Assembly (NCBI GenBank): GCA_902784615.1
Contig: CACZVN010000001.1
Coordinates: forward strand, 62,001 to 126,000
DNA length: 64,000 bases
Reading direction: 5' to 3'
From: an uncultured Prevotellaceae bacterium
Lineage (GTDB): Bacteria > Bacteroidota > Bacteroidia > Bacteroidales > Bacteroidaceae
Shown here: piece after piece, positions 44,874-52,167 of the stretch
How the letters are laid out: the number at the start of each line of letters is the position of its first letter
Position numbering within the stretch: the first letter of the stretch is position 1
The notes under the pieces: generated by a model
The model's database searches: none
The model's input: the letters and a program-made list of their open reading frames with translations, nothing else
What the model was told of the DNA's origin: nothing
Program-made: the position numbers and the translations under genes

Positions 44874-45634
44874 AAGTGCCCCATTTCTATGGTGTAAGGC
44901 AGGAAACCCTGCTTGATTAAGGCGGCGATGAGCCCTTTCGACATCGCTTCGTTATCCTTGCGGTTATAGCGGATATCCGTGAACACCTGCGCCAGCGTCT
45001 CCTTATGGTTGATGCGGACGAAGTGCTGGTTCTCGGGTAGATGCTCCTTCTCGTAATAATAGGTGTCGATATCCTTACCCATATAGTCATTGTAGGTCTC
45101 CTGATGCACGAAACTCTCCAAGGGCAGTCTGTCCGTCTGCTCAGGCTCCTCGTCAGGCCAGCCCACGGTCAATGTGGCGACGGGCATCGTGAGTTTGGGC
45201 AGTATCAGGGCGTCAATAATGGCCTGTGGCTGATACACGGTGGTGCCTAAGTAGCAGTAGCCCAGTCCCTCCTCGTCCATCAGGTTACAGAGTGTCTGCG
45301 TGTAGAGTAGGGCGTCCGTGGCGGCGTTGATGAACGACAGGAAATTGTCGTAGCCCGGTTCGGCGTTGCGACATCTGGCCCATGTCGAGGTACGGTTGAA
45401 GTCGGCACAGATGGTCAGCACCACGGGCGCCTCCTTCACCATCGGCTGGTTGAAGTGGGCGGGCGCGAGTTTCGCCTTCATCTCGTCGCTGCGGGTCACA
45501 ACGACACTATACAGTTGCAGGTTTCCCATCGTCTGGGTACGTGCGGCCTCCGTCATCAGACGGTTGAGCAATTCCTCGCTGACTTCCTTGTCAGCGTACT
45601 TGCGGATCGTTCTTCTTGTCAGTAAATTCTTCAT
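44870..45634 (-). CDS. nitroreductase family (NADPH-dependent FMN oxidoreductase)
   Basis: Flavoprotein of 254 residues with the nitroreductase fold. It shows RRTIRKYADKEVSEELLNRLMTEAARTQTMGNLQLYSVVVTR at the N-terminus (FMN-binding Arg/Ser region), a central INAATDALLYTQTLCNLMDEEGLGYCYLGT segment, and LTVGWPDEEPEQTDRLPLESFVHQETY near 180, which resembles the NfsA/FRP subgroup. The natural substrate is unknown; relatives reduce nitroaromatics or quinones. The ATG at 45634 is used because the promoter box at 45642-45649 lies within the longer frame. Confidence 0.9.
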   Translation of the reverse strand: MKNLLTRRTIRKYADKEVSEELLNRLMTEAARTQTMGNLQLYSVVVTRSDEMKAKLAPAHFNQPMVKEAPVVLTICADFNRTSTWARCRNAEPGYDNFLSFINAATDALLYTQTLCNLMDEEGLGYCYLGTTVYQPQAIIDALILPKLTMPVATLTVGWPDEEPEQTDRLPLESFVHQETYNDYMGKDIDTYYYEKEHLPENQHFVRINHKETLAQVFTDIRYNRKDNEAMSKGLIAALIKQGFLPYTIEMGHF

Positions 45635-45641
45635 AACGGTA

Positions 45642-45649
45642 CAAAGATA
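45642..45649 (-). promoter_or_regulatory. -7 box TATCTTTG upstream of the nitroreductase
   Basis: Reverse-strand TGTATCTTTGTACC sits eight bases before the ATG at 45634. Confidence 0.65.
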
Positions 45650-45728
45650 CAACAATTTCCGCACATTCCCAAGCCTTTTCTGACTTTGTTTCAAAAATAG
45701 TTCGAAGTGTTAATTTTTCCCTTAATTA

Positions 45729-45752
45729 CGGTCCCTGAGCCTGTCGAAGGAC
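45729..45752 (+). repeat. REP-like repeat copy, intergenic
   Basis: CGGTCCCTGAGCCTGTCGAA followed by GGAC has the same core as the units inside fkp and the amidase gene; the stem is formed by GTCC/GGAC. Confidence 0.75.
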
Positions 45753-45809
45753 GAGGTTACGGCAATCCCCTCGATTGGTTAGTTCAATCCCATAGATTGC
45801 CGTAACCTC
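45753..45809. repeat. perfect 15-bp inverted repeat, 27-base loop
   Basis: GAGGTTACGGCAATC at 45753-45767 is exactly complementary to 45795-45809, and the loop holds a smaller ATTG/CAAT pair. It directly abuts the REP-like unit. There is no T run, so it is unlikely to be a simple terminator. Confidence 0.85.
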
Positions 45810-45949
45810 CTCAATCCTCACCCCCCCTACCTGCCCCCATAATCAATTCACCAAAAGAAGCAGTGTAATAGCGAAGCAGCGCAAACAGTAAAATCGCGTT
45901 GGATGTATATAAATCACTATATATCCTTGCGTATTTCGGAATTTTGTTG

Positions 45950-45957
45950 TATCTTTG
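45950..45957 (+). promoter_or_regulatory. -7 box TATCTTTG upstream of the DUF4062 gene
   Basis: TTGTATCTTTGCAG sits 27 bases before the ATG at 45985. Confidence 0.7.
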
Positions 45958-45984
45958 CAGAATAGAAATCTGGAACAACTGTGT

Positions 45985-47544
45985 ATGGCAGAGATCAAAA
46001 TATTTATCAGTAGTGTGCAGGTAGAGTTTGCCAGTGAGCGTAAACGCCTTTGCGACTATATCCGACAAGATGCCTTGTTGGGTCGTTTCTTCGTTCCATT
46101 TATCTTTGAGGAGCTTCCTGCCATTAATACCTCTGCGCAAGAAGCTTATCTTACAGAGGCTGGCCAGTGCGACATCTACATCGGACTCTTTGGCGAGCGG
46201 TATGGCTATGAAGATAAAGAGGGTGTATCGCCCACAGAGCGCGAATACGATGTGGCCACACAGCAGCATAAGCATCGTCTTATCTATCTGAAGAACGTGC
46301 CCTCGCGCCATCCCAAAGAAGAAACTTTTATCCATAAGGTAGAACAGGATGTGGTTCGTAAGACCTTTGATGCCTACGATGATCTGCGCACTGCCGTCTA
46401 TACCTCGCTGGTACGTTATTTGGAAGAAAAAGAATATCTCAGGTTGTTGCCATTTGATGCCACCTTCCATCGTACTGCCACGCTCGATGATATTGATCCC
46501 TCGAAAGTGGAGTTGTTTGTCAATCTGGCTCGTGATCGTCGTAACTTCCCCATACCTTTCAGTGCAGGTATCCCTAAGATACTGACGCACCTGAATCTGA
46601 TGGCTGAAGACGGAAGGTTAACTAACTCTGCTTTACTACTCTTCGCCAAGGACCCGCAGAAGTTCTTTATCACGTCGGAAGTGAAGTGTGCCCAGTTCTA
46701 TGGTATGAAGGTGGAAAAGCCAATTCCTTTCTATCAGGTGTTTCATGGCAGCATCTTTGAACTGGTTGATCAGGCTGTGGGCTTCGTGATGGGTCATATT
46801 GATGCTAGAGTGGGGACGCGTGACAAGAATGCATCTGTAGATATCGATTTTGAGTTGCCTGTGAAAGCCGTAGCTGAGGCCATCGTGAACGCTATTGTTC
46901 ATCGCGATTACTCCAGCAATGCCAGTGTACAAGTGATGTTATTCCGTGATCGTCTGGAAATCCTGAATCCAGGAAACCTGCCCTTTGGCCTTTCCTTGTC
47001 TCAACTTTCGAAGGAGCATTCATCGATTCCTACAAACCCAATACTGGCAAATCCTGTTTACTTGGCTGGTTATATTGAGCGCCTTGGTACTGGAACAACA
47101 GATATCATTGAACAATGTGAGGCAATGGGGCTGCCAACACCCCAGTTTATACAGGATGCTTTCTTCAAGGTTGTCATTTATAGAAAGTTAAAAGCATCAG
47201 AAGGTAATAATGATTATTTTAAACAAAGTAATAATGATATTGATTTGATTTCTGCTAATTCAAAAGGAATAAATGAAAGATTAGATATAAGTAATAATAT
47301 TAAACAAAGTAATAAAGAAAGTAACATTGATAGTAACATTCGTATCTTGAACTATCAGCAGCAAGTGGTTGTAAACTTCTGTTATGTTCCTCGCACCAGT
47401 ACAGAAATACTGAAGCGTATTGGCTTGACGCGTCAAACGAAGAATATAAAGACTTATATTACAGATCTTGTTGAAAAAGGTTTCCTCAAAATGATTGACC
47501 CAGAACACCCAAGAAGCAAAAACCAAAAATACATAAAGGTATAA
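45985..47544 (+). CDS. DUF4062 domain fused to a RecG-like/GHKL ATPase domain and winged helix
   Basis: A 519-residue protein. Residues 1-90 match DUF4062 (IKIFISSVQVEFASERKRL, then CDIYIGLFGERYGY), a TIR-like nucleotide-domain family often at the N-terminus of sensor proteins. About 180-400 resembles the HATPase_c_4/'RecG-like' domain normally preceded by AlbA_2: AEAIVNAIVHRDYS, DRLEILNPGNLPFGLS, LGTGTTDIIEQCEAMGLPTP. An Asn/Ser/Lys-rich linker leads to a winged-helix end (TSTEILKRIGLTRQTKNIKTYITDLVEKGFLKM). Its role is unknown; a transcriptional or defence sensor is plausible. It opens an AT-rich island and has its own promoter. Confidence 0.78.
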   Translation: MAEIKIFISSVQVEFASERKRLCDYIRQDALLGRFFVPFIFEELPAINTSAQEAYLTEAGQCDIYIGLFGERYGYEDKEGVSPTEREYDVATQQHKHRLIYLKNVPSRHPKEETFIHKVEQDVVRKTFDAYDDLRTAVYTSLVRYLEEKEYLRLLPFDATFHRTATLDDIDPSKVELFVNLARDRRNFPIPFSAGIPKILTHLNLMAEDGRLTNSALLLFAKDPQKFFITSEVKCAQFYGMKVEKPIPFYQVFHGSIFELVDQAVGFVMGHIDARVGTRDKNASVDIDFELPVKAVAEAIVNAIVHRDYSSNASVQVMLFRDRLEILNPGNLPFGLSLSQLSKEHSSIPTNPILANPVYLAGYIERLGTGTTDIIEQCEAMGLPTPQFIQDAFFKVVIYRKLKASEGNNDYFKQSNNDIDLISANSKGINERLDISNNIKQSNKESNIDSNIRILNYQQQVVVNFCYVPRTSTEILKRIGLTRQTKNIKTYITDLVEKGFLKMIDPEHPRSKNQKYIKV

Positions 47545-47786
47545 GGTGTTAATTATGAGTATTTTGCGTGATGTATACTGTCAGAGATGTAACATTGAAA
47601 TTTATAGATATCATAGGCAAGATAAGATAATAGTTAAATCGCTTTTGATATTGTGGTATTTCTTCTGGTTCTCAGGCTAAAGCCTGAATGGATAGATAAA
47701 ATGTAGGTGTAAAAATTATTATTTAGGATATTGTATCATTGATGCTGTTTTTGAATAAAAGTTTTGGAAATATAAAATATTTCCCT
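47545..47786. other. AT-rich spacer, no gene seen
   Basis: The spacer between the DUF4062 gene and the next promoter is strongly AT-rich. No coding frame, RNA gene or repeat was recognised. Confidence 0.5.
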
Positions 47787-47794
47787 TATCTTTG
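47764..47794 (+). promoter_or_regulatory. promoter (TTG-20-TATCTTTG) of the small membrane protein
   Basis: TTTTGG with TTG at 47764-47766 and TATCTTTG at 47787-47794 have 20-base spacing, 25 bases before the ATG. Confidence 0.7.
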
Positions 47795-47818
47795 CACATT
47801 AGAAACTTAATGCTATAA

Positions 47819-48253
47819 ATGAAACAAATAACAAAGATTATGAAGAAGTGGTTAGTTTTTGTATTAGGAGTCGTAACTGGTTTTTTTCTGGCGATTGCAA
47901 TAGCATTCATTCTAAATATGAAAGCAACAAATAACACAGAATCAATCAATGAATCTGAAAATAATGATGGCATAACTTACTTTAAGGAACCTGGCGATAT
48001 CATTGAGACAAAGTCTGTAGAAGTTTTCCAGGTCCTAGCAGAGGATGCTGCTCTTGTCAGATGTGAAAATGAAAGAGGTTTTTATCATGGACCGATATGT
48101 CTTATTGTTAATGATGAAGGCAAATACTATTATGATGATCAGATCATAAAGATACCTGAGGGAAAAGTTGCGAGACAAGTTGGCATTTATCAATATCCTA
48201 CAAGAAATGAGGATGTAAAGACTGTGCCGATCATAGAAATTCTTGATAAATAA
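47819..48253 (+). CDS. small membrane-anchored protein, unknown function
   Basis: A 144-residue protein I do not recognise. One N-terminal membrane helix (KKWLVFVLGVVTGFFLAIAIAFIL, about 9-32) is followed by an Asn/Ser/Glu-rich linker and a compact soluble domain of about 90 residues (ETKSVEVFQVLAEDAALVRCENE, ICLIVNDEGKYYYDDQIIKIPEGKVARQVGIYQY) with the look of a small beta-barrel, such as an OB- or SH3-like fold. A second ATG at 47840 is possible. Codon use is AT-rich, unlike the housekeeping neighbours. It has its own promoter. Confidence 0.7.
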   Translation: MKQITKIMKKWLVFVLGVVTGFFLAIAIAFILNMKATNNTESINESENNDGITYFKEPGDIIETKSVEVFQVLAEDAALVRCENERGFYHGPICLIVNDEGKYYYDDQIIKIPEGKVARQVGIYQYPTRNEDVKTVPIIEILDK

Positions 48254-48274
48254 TAAAGGCTAAGAAATCCTGTT

Positions 48275-49045
48275 ATGATTACTCCGTTCATGTCATTCAA
48301 GGAAATGTACGACCGCTTAGCCGATGATTTGAAAAAAGTTAAGTATAGAAGGGAGTATTATTTGCCAAAAGCAAAAAAAGAAATCCTTAATGCAAGACAT
48401 TTCCCTGCATGGAAATGGTATAAATACACTGTACCAGAATCCAAAAACGATTATGTTTTATATTATTATGTAGAGAATCCTGGTTGCATAGATAATCCCA
48501 AGTATGGTTCTTTTGTCGATTTTCATATTAATAATAGAAGATACGTTGTTAAGTGGGGGTCAAAACCATATCGTCATACGCCCAATAGTGCAACAAAAGC
48601 AATCAGGCTTTTGAGTTTTTATAATAGCCATTTTCTCCAAAGATATAACGAACGTTTCTTGAATGACAACTCACTTACATCTAATGATATTGCATGCCAA
48701 TATCTTTCAAGAAACGAAATAGAGATGCAGATTGAAATAGATGAAAGAATTAACAAGAAAATAGAGGAATATGGTGAAGGGGCAAAACAAGGCTTTTGTG
48801 TGAAAGATGGCTTCTGTTTTACTAATTCTGACTTAGATGGCATTTTCGACGAGGATGGAAATAGAGAAAAAGACAAGGTAGATGCAATAATGATAGAATA
48901 TAAAACATTTGTTACCGAGTCCATGTTAACTGATGGTCAACGCGATGCTATAGCGAAAGAGTATTGTGAAAAATGGAAGCGGTCATTTCAAGAATTCATA
49001 AAAGAATCAAAAGACGGAAAACTTACTCTGAGGTTAGATCCATAA
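48275..49045 (+). CDS. protein of unknown function (256 aa), island gene
   Basis: I do not recognise this 256-residue soluble protein. It lacks a signal peptide and membrane segments. It is rich in aromatic and charged residues: KKVKYRREYYLPKAKKEI, AWKWYKYTV, YVLYYYVENPG, VVKWGSKPYRH, and a central HFLQRYNERFL that could be a catalytic or nucleic-acid-binding His/Arg cluster. The C-terminal half is helical and charged (QRDAIAKEYCEKWKRSFQEFIKE). It follows the membrane protein by 21 bases and is probably co-transcribed. AT-rich codon use suggests acquisition. Confidence 0.68.
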   Translation: MITPFMSFKEMYDRLADDLKKVKYRREYYLPKAKKEILNARHFPAWKWYKYTVPESKNDYVLYYYVENPGCIDNPKYGSFVDFHINNRRYVVKWGSKPYRHTPNSATKAIRLLSFYNSHFLQRYNERFLNDNSLTSNDIACQYLSRNEIEMQIEIDERINKKIEEYGEGAKQGFCVKDGFCFTNSDLDGIFDEDGNREKDKVDAIMIEYKTFVTESMLTDGQRDAIAKEYCEKWKRSFQEFIKESKDGKLTLRLDP

Positions 49046-49116
49046 TTTAAAATACAACAGTTCTGAAGTGGATTCCAACGTACACGAATAGATTATTACT
49101 AATTAATTGAAGAATT

Positions 49117-49638
49117 ATGAAAAAGAAGATTTTACTCAGTTTGTTCTTGCTGGTGTCGATAGCAGGCTATTCACAGAAAGTAACTGGTACCTTTTCTCTT
49201 CCAGAGAGTGAGAAATTCCTTGATCTGAAGTGGGACTGGTCAAAAGCTATTATTGATAAGAAACTTACTGAAAAGGAATGGGCAACTGTTGTTGGAGAGA
49301 AAACATGGGAAGAGGCCAAGCACGAAGCTTTGCTGTTAATTGCTCGAGAGATGAACGAGAAACTGGCTAATTCCAGGATCATGATTGTTTCTCCTGAAAA
49401 TGATACAAAAACAGCATGTACTCTTTACATTACCCCATTGGAGTATGAAAAGAAAGGTAAAAACGTTTCTCAATATATATTGGTTGACAATAAGACAGGA
49501 GAACAGATCGGTATGTGTGAGACATACGGGATAGGAGGTAAGATAGGATCGGTGGGCAATCTTTTGGGGGATGGTTATGAAGAAGCTGTACGCAGGATTG
49601 CTGGTGTTCTGAGAAAATATAATAAGATTAGGAAATAG
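49117..49638 (+). CDS. exported protein of unknown function (173 aa)
   Basis: Signal peptide MKKKILLSLFLLVSIAGYSQ, then a mature domain of about 150 residues: VTGTFSLPESEKFLDLKWDWSKAII, WEEAKHEALLLIAREMNEKLAN, a beta stretch ACTLYITPLEYEKKGKNVSQYILVDNKTGEQIG, and a glycine-rich GIGGKIGSVGNLLGDGYEEAVRRIAGVLRKY near the end. This resembles small periplasmic or surface proteins of Bacteroides of unknown role. It lies 71 bases after the previous gene without an evident promoter box. Confidence 0.7.
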   Translation: MKKKILLSLFLLVSIAGYSQKVTGTFSLPESEKFLDLKWDWSKAIIDKKLTEKEWATVVGEKTWEEAKHEALLLIAREMNEKLANSRIMIVSPENDTKTACTLYITPLEYEKKGKNVSQYILVDNKTGEQIGMCETYGIGGKIGSVGNLLGDGYEEAVRRIAGVLRKYNKIRK

Positions 49639-49691
49639 TAACTGCCTAACATAAATTAACAAAAGAATCCTCCCAACGTCAGTAAAATAGC

Positions 49692-50196
49692 ATGGAAATG
49701 ATGAATAAAAAGATCTATCTACCTATCATATTATCATTTCTGGCTTTAGCAGTAAACGCTCAGGTTAGTTTTGGTGAATTGACTTTTGGTAGTTATAACA
49801 TGAAGATTAATCTGGTAACCGAAAATGATTCTATCTTCTTACATGTAATATATTCAGACGAATCTCGGAATCTTAGTGACGATCCTAAGTTACTTCTTCG
49901 GCTAATGGATGATACTATATTATCATTTGATGGTAAAAATTTGGGTCGCCATAGTAAAATCAGATGGAGGGGTTGTTATTCGTGGTTTTCTCATTGAATC
50001 AGGTTATGTCGTAAGTGAGGCAAAGTTTCCTGTGTCTAAAGATCAGATAATACTATTTAAAAAAGGCATCAAGAAACTACGTCTTAATACCTCTCCAAAT
50101 TATCATGAGAAAAAATGGAGAAAAGATAAAATTGGAAAGATACTATATAAAGCTTACTTGAATAGTAGTCCAAATTCCTTTGAGGATGGTTTTTAG
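49692..50196 (+). pseudogene. frameshifted gene for a small exported protein
   Basis: The first frame (49692-49997) gives a signal peptide (MNKKIYLPIILSFLALAVNAQ) and a domain up to LMDDTILSFDGKNLG. The expected continuation is in the next frame (from about 49955 to 50196: KSDGGVVIRGFLIESGYVVSEAKFPVSKDQIILFKKGIKKLR). The switch is near 49945-49965, around a short A run, and corresponds to one surplus base (or two missing). Each half alone looks incomplete. It may be a sequencing error, a decayed gene, or a phase-variable frame. It shares size and signal type with the gene before it. Confidence 0.6.
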
Positions 50197-50221
50197 TCAC
50201 ACCGTGCCTGGCACCGTGTGA
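50197..50221. repeat. 25-bp near-perfect palindrome TCACAC..GTGCC-T-GGCAC..GTGTGA
   Basis: Eleven of twelve base pairs match around a central T (single C-C mismatch). It starts immediately after the stop of the frameshifted gene. The GTGCCTGGCAC core resembles REP-type palindromes. Confidence 0.8.
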
Positions 50222-50390
50222 AGTGCAATCAGTGCCTGACAAATTGTAAGCGTCTAAAAATCAATCAGATGGAATTTGGTGGTCAGCGCATGCCAAATTG
50301 GAGGATTTGTCAACACCAGCTGACAAACTCTTCAATAAACTGAACTAACAAAAGAACCGCCCCTCTGTGAGACACATTATTTCGTGTTTG

Positions 50391-50731
50391 AGGGTGTCAG
50401 GGTGACAGAATGCCGATAAACACTGGGGATGCAGCCTCTTTTTGAGGGTGTCAAGGGTGACAGGAGGGTGACAGGTGTTCTTGTGATTCAATTCTCTCGA
50501 GAATTTGATCGTTAATAGGCTTCTGACAATGCTAAAGGGCTGCTTTTTGTCGCAATTCTCTCGAGAATTCATCGAATAGTCAATGCTTTTCAAGCATAGG
50601 GTAATGTTTGGCAAGTCTAAGGTAATCGTTGATTTCCCTTATTTCAGCCTGTCACCCTCCTGTCACCCTTGTCACCCTACAAATAGGGTGTATACGTCGA
50701 TGTACAAAGGGTCCTGTCACCCTGACACCCT
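50391..50731. repeat. 341-bp nested inverted-repeat element built of GTGACAGG/GGGTGTC units
   Basis: Outer arms: 18 bases at 50391-50408, exactly complementary to 50714-50731. Inner arms: 30 bases at 50446-50475, complementary at 29 of 30 positions to 50648-50677 and made of tandem GGGTGACAG(GA) units. Between them lie two direct copies of AATTCTCTCGAGAATT (50490-50505 and 50554-50569), each itself a 7-bp-arm palindrome. No convincing gene lies inside. Confidence 0.85.
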
Positions 50732-50856
50732 ATTTTTCAAAATTTCTGATGTGCGCTTATTAATCCTATTCTCTCAATTTCTGTTTGGTGATAAATACAG
50801 ATGGTAAATAATATGTAAAAAAACTGCCTTAAAAAGACAATTATCAAAATAATTAT

Positions 50857-50864
50857 GTACTTTT
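50857..50864 (+). promoter_or_regulatory. -7 box TACTTTTG upstream of the small lipoprotein
   Basis: TACTTTTGCAAATG sits 42 bases before the ATG at 50906. Confidence 0.6.
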
Positions 50865-50905
50865 GCAAATGCATAATTAAAATATATTATTAACGTTTGA
50901 ATGAT

Positions 50906-51382
50906 ATGAAAAAGATTGCATGGTTGATATGCCTATTATTTGTCATTTCTTGTGGACAGAAGTTAGAAGAAATAAAGAATAACGCTTTTGCAGAGAATGC
51001 GGAGCGGCATTTGCCTATGGTGATAGATGTGTTATATCCGGAGGCTCTAAATTCCAAGCCGGAAATAACCGAAAGGAAGACATTATATACTGATGATTCA
51101 CTACATATATCATCATTCGTCATGAAGTATCAGAATGCTTTAGGAGTCAATTCAAAGGATACATTTGAATATATTTTTGGTCTTCATAAAGACGCCTCTT
51201 ATTATTATCTTCTATGTCCCAAAAGACAAAGACCTCTTTATAGTGAATTGATGGATCTATATAAAGAAACCAAGAACCAATCACGTTACCAAAATGCAGA
51301 CAGTATAATGCAATCGAGGATGTTGCATGGTATAGCTTCTTTTTATTGTAAAGCAAATAATGGTGGAAAGTTTCAAGAATGA
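50906..51382 (+). CDS. small lipoprotein of unknown function
   Basis: A 158-residue lipoprotein: MKKIAWLICLLFVISC gives a lipobox VISC, followed by GQKLEEIKNN. The mature domain is mixed alpha/beta with FVMKYQNALGVNSKDTFEYIFGLH and a C-terminal helical part with several Lys/Gln/Tyr residues. No known family was recognised. The frame is open to a TTG at 50897, but the ATG at 50906 opens the signal sequence. It is the last gene of the AT-rich island and is followed by an inverted repeat. Confidence 0.7.
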   Translation: MKKIAWLICLLFVISCGQKLEEIKNNAFAENAERHLPMVIDVLYPEALNSKPEITERKTLYTDDSLHISSFVMKYQNALGVNSKDTFEYIFGLHKDASYYYLLCPKRQRPLYSELMDLYKETKNQSRYQNADSIMQSRMLHGIASFYCKANNGGKFQE

Positions 51383-51396
51383 ACTTGTCTGAAACG

Positions 51397-51434
51397 GGGA
51401 AACTATTTTCCAAGAATTATTGGAAAAGTTTCCC
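51397..51434. repeat. imperfect inverted repeat GGGAAACT..TTTCCAA / TTGGAAAAGTTTCCC
   Basis: Arms of 15-17 bases (two extra bases on the left) surround GAATTA. It ends about 20 bases before the next -7 box, so it overlaps the -33 region, and could be a hairpin in the lipoprotein 3' end or an operator. Confidence 0.6.
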
Positions 51435-51453
51435 TAATTAGAAAACTTATTCG

Positions 51454-51461
51454 TATCTTTG
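51454..51461 (+). promoter_or_regulatory. -7 box TATCTTTG upstream of the RNR-tail-like gene
   Basis: CGTATCTTTGCACGC sits 20 bases before the ATG at 51481. Confidence 0.7.
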
Positions 51462-51480
51462 CACGCAAAATCGTGACATT

Positions 51481-52164
51481 ATGGATACGGAAATGAAGAA
51501 AGAGATGCTGCAGCGCATTGCCCAGGAACTGGTGACGGCTGGCAGCAAGTCGGGAAACGAGATGACGGAGGAGCAGGTGACGGCTCAGTTGGAGATCGGA
51601 CTGAAAGCCCTGAAACCTGAGTTGGCCGACAGTCTGCTGACTTTGGCTAACCAGGCCGTGCTCTCTGCGGAGGAGAACCACCGTCCGGAGGTGACGGAGG
51701 TGAGGCCGCAGGCTCTGGAGTGCGATGTGGTGCGTTTCCAGAATAACAAGGATAAATGGGTGGCGCTCGTCGGACTGCTCGACGGCTATCCCTATGAGAT
51801 ATTCACGGGTCTGCAGGACGATGAGGAGGGTATTATCCTCCCCAAGACCGTTACCCATGGCAAGATCCTGAAGCAGGTGAACCCCGACGGTTCGAAGCGC
51901 TATGACTTCCAGTTTGAGAACAAGCGCGGCTACAAGACTACGGTAGAGGGACTGTCGGAGAAGTTCAACCCTGAGTACTGGAACTATGCGAAGCTGATCT
52001 CTGGTGTGTTGCGTTACAGGATGCCACTGGAGCATGTGATCCGTCTGGTGGGTTCGCTGTCGTTGAAGGACGAGAGCATCAACACCTGGAAAACGGGTGT
52101 GGAGCGTGCGCTGAAGCGTTATCTGCCAGGTGCTCATGATGAGGTGGATAATGTTGAGGATTGA
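51481..52164 (+). CDS. stand-alone homologue of the C-terminal region of adenosylcobalamin-dependent ribonucleotide reductase
   Basis: A 227-residue cytosolic protein. The stretch from about residue 75 onward (QALECDVVRFQNNKDKWVALVGLLDGYPYEIFTGLQDDEEGIILP, RYDFQFENKRGYKTTVEGLSEKFNPEYWNYAKLISGVLRYRMP, LKDESINTWKTGVERALKRY) closely resembles what I recall of the C-terminal accessory region of Bacteroidetes class II (NrdJ) reductases. The catalytic core is absent: there are no active-site cysteines and no glycyl radical or cobalamin site. The first 70 residues form helices of their own, and it has its own promoter, so it looks like a real free-standing gene rather than a fragment. It may regulate or assist RNR. 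folB follows. Confidence 0.68.
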   Translation: MDTEMKKEMLQRIAQELVTAGSKSGNEMTEEQVTAQLEIGLKALKPELADSLLTLANQAVLSAEENHRPEVTEVRPQALECDVVRFQNNKDKWVALVGLLDGYPYEIFTGLQDDEEGIILPKTVTHGKILKQVNPDGSKRYDFQFENKRGYKTTVEGLSEKFNPEYWNYAKLISGVLRYRMPLEHVIRLVGSLSLKDESINTWKTGVERALKRYLPGAHDEVDNVED

Positions 52165-52167
52165 TCA

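Noticed and set aside
47545-47818. Toxin-antitoxin pair in the AT-rich island
   Set aside because: The small frames after the DUF4062 gene do not resemble known toxins or antitoxins, and the next real gene is a membrane-anchored protein with its own promoter.
50345-50614. Minus-strand open frame rich in CHP and DTLK phrases
   Set aside because: It is generated by the GGGTGTC/GTGACAGG repeat units and has no promoter or conserved domain; treated as a shadow of the repeat element.
50391-50731. CRISPR array
   Set aside because: The GTGACAGG repeats are short, partly contiguous and arranged as inverted arms, without regular spacers or cas genes.
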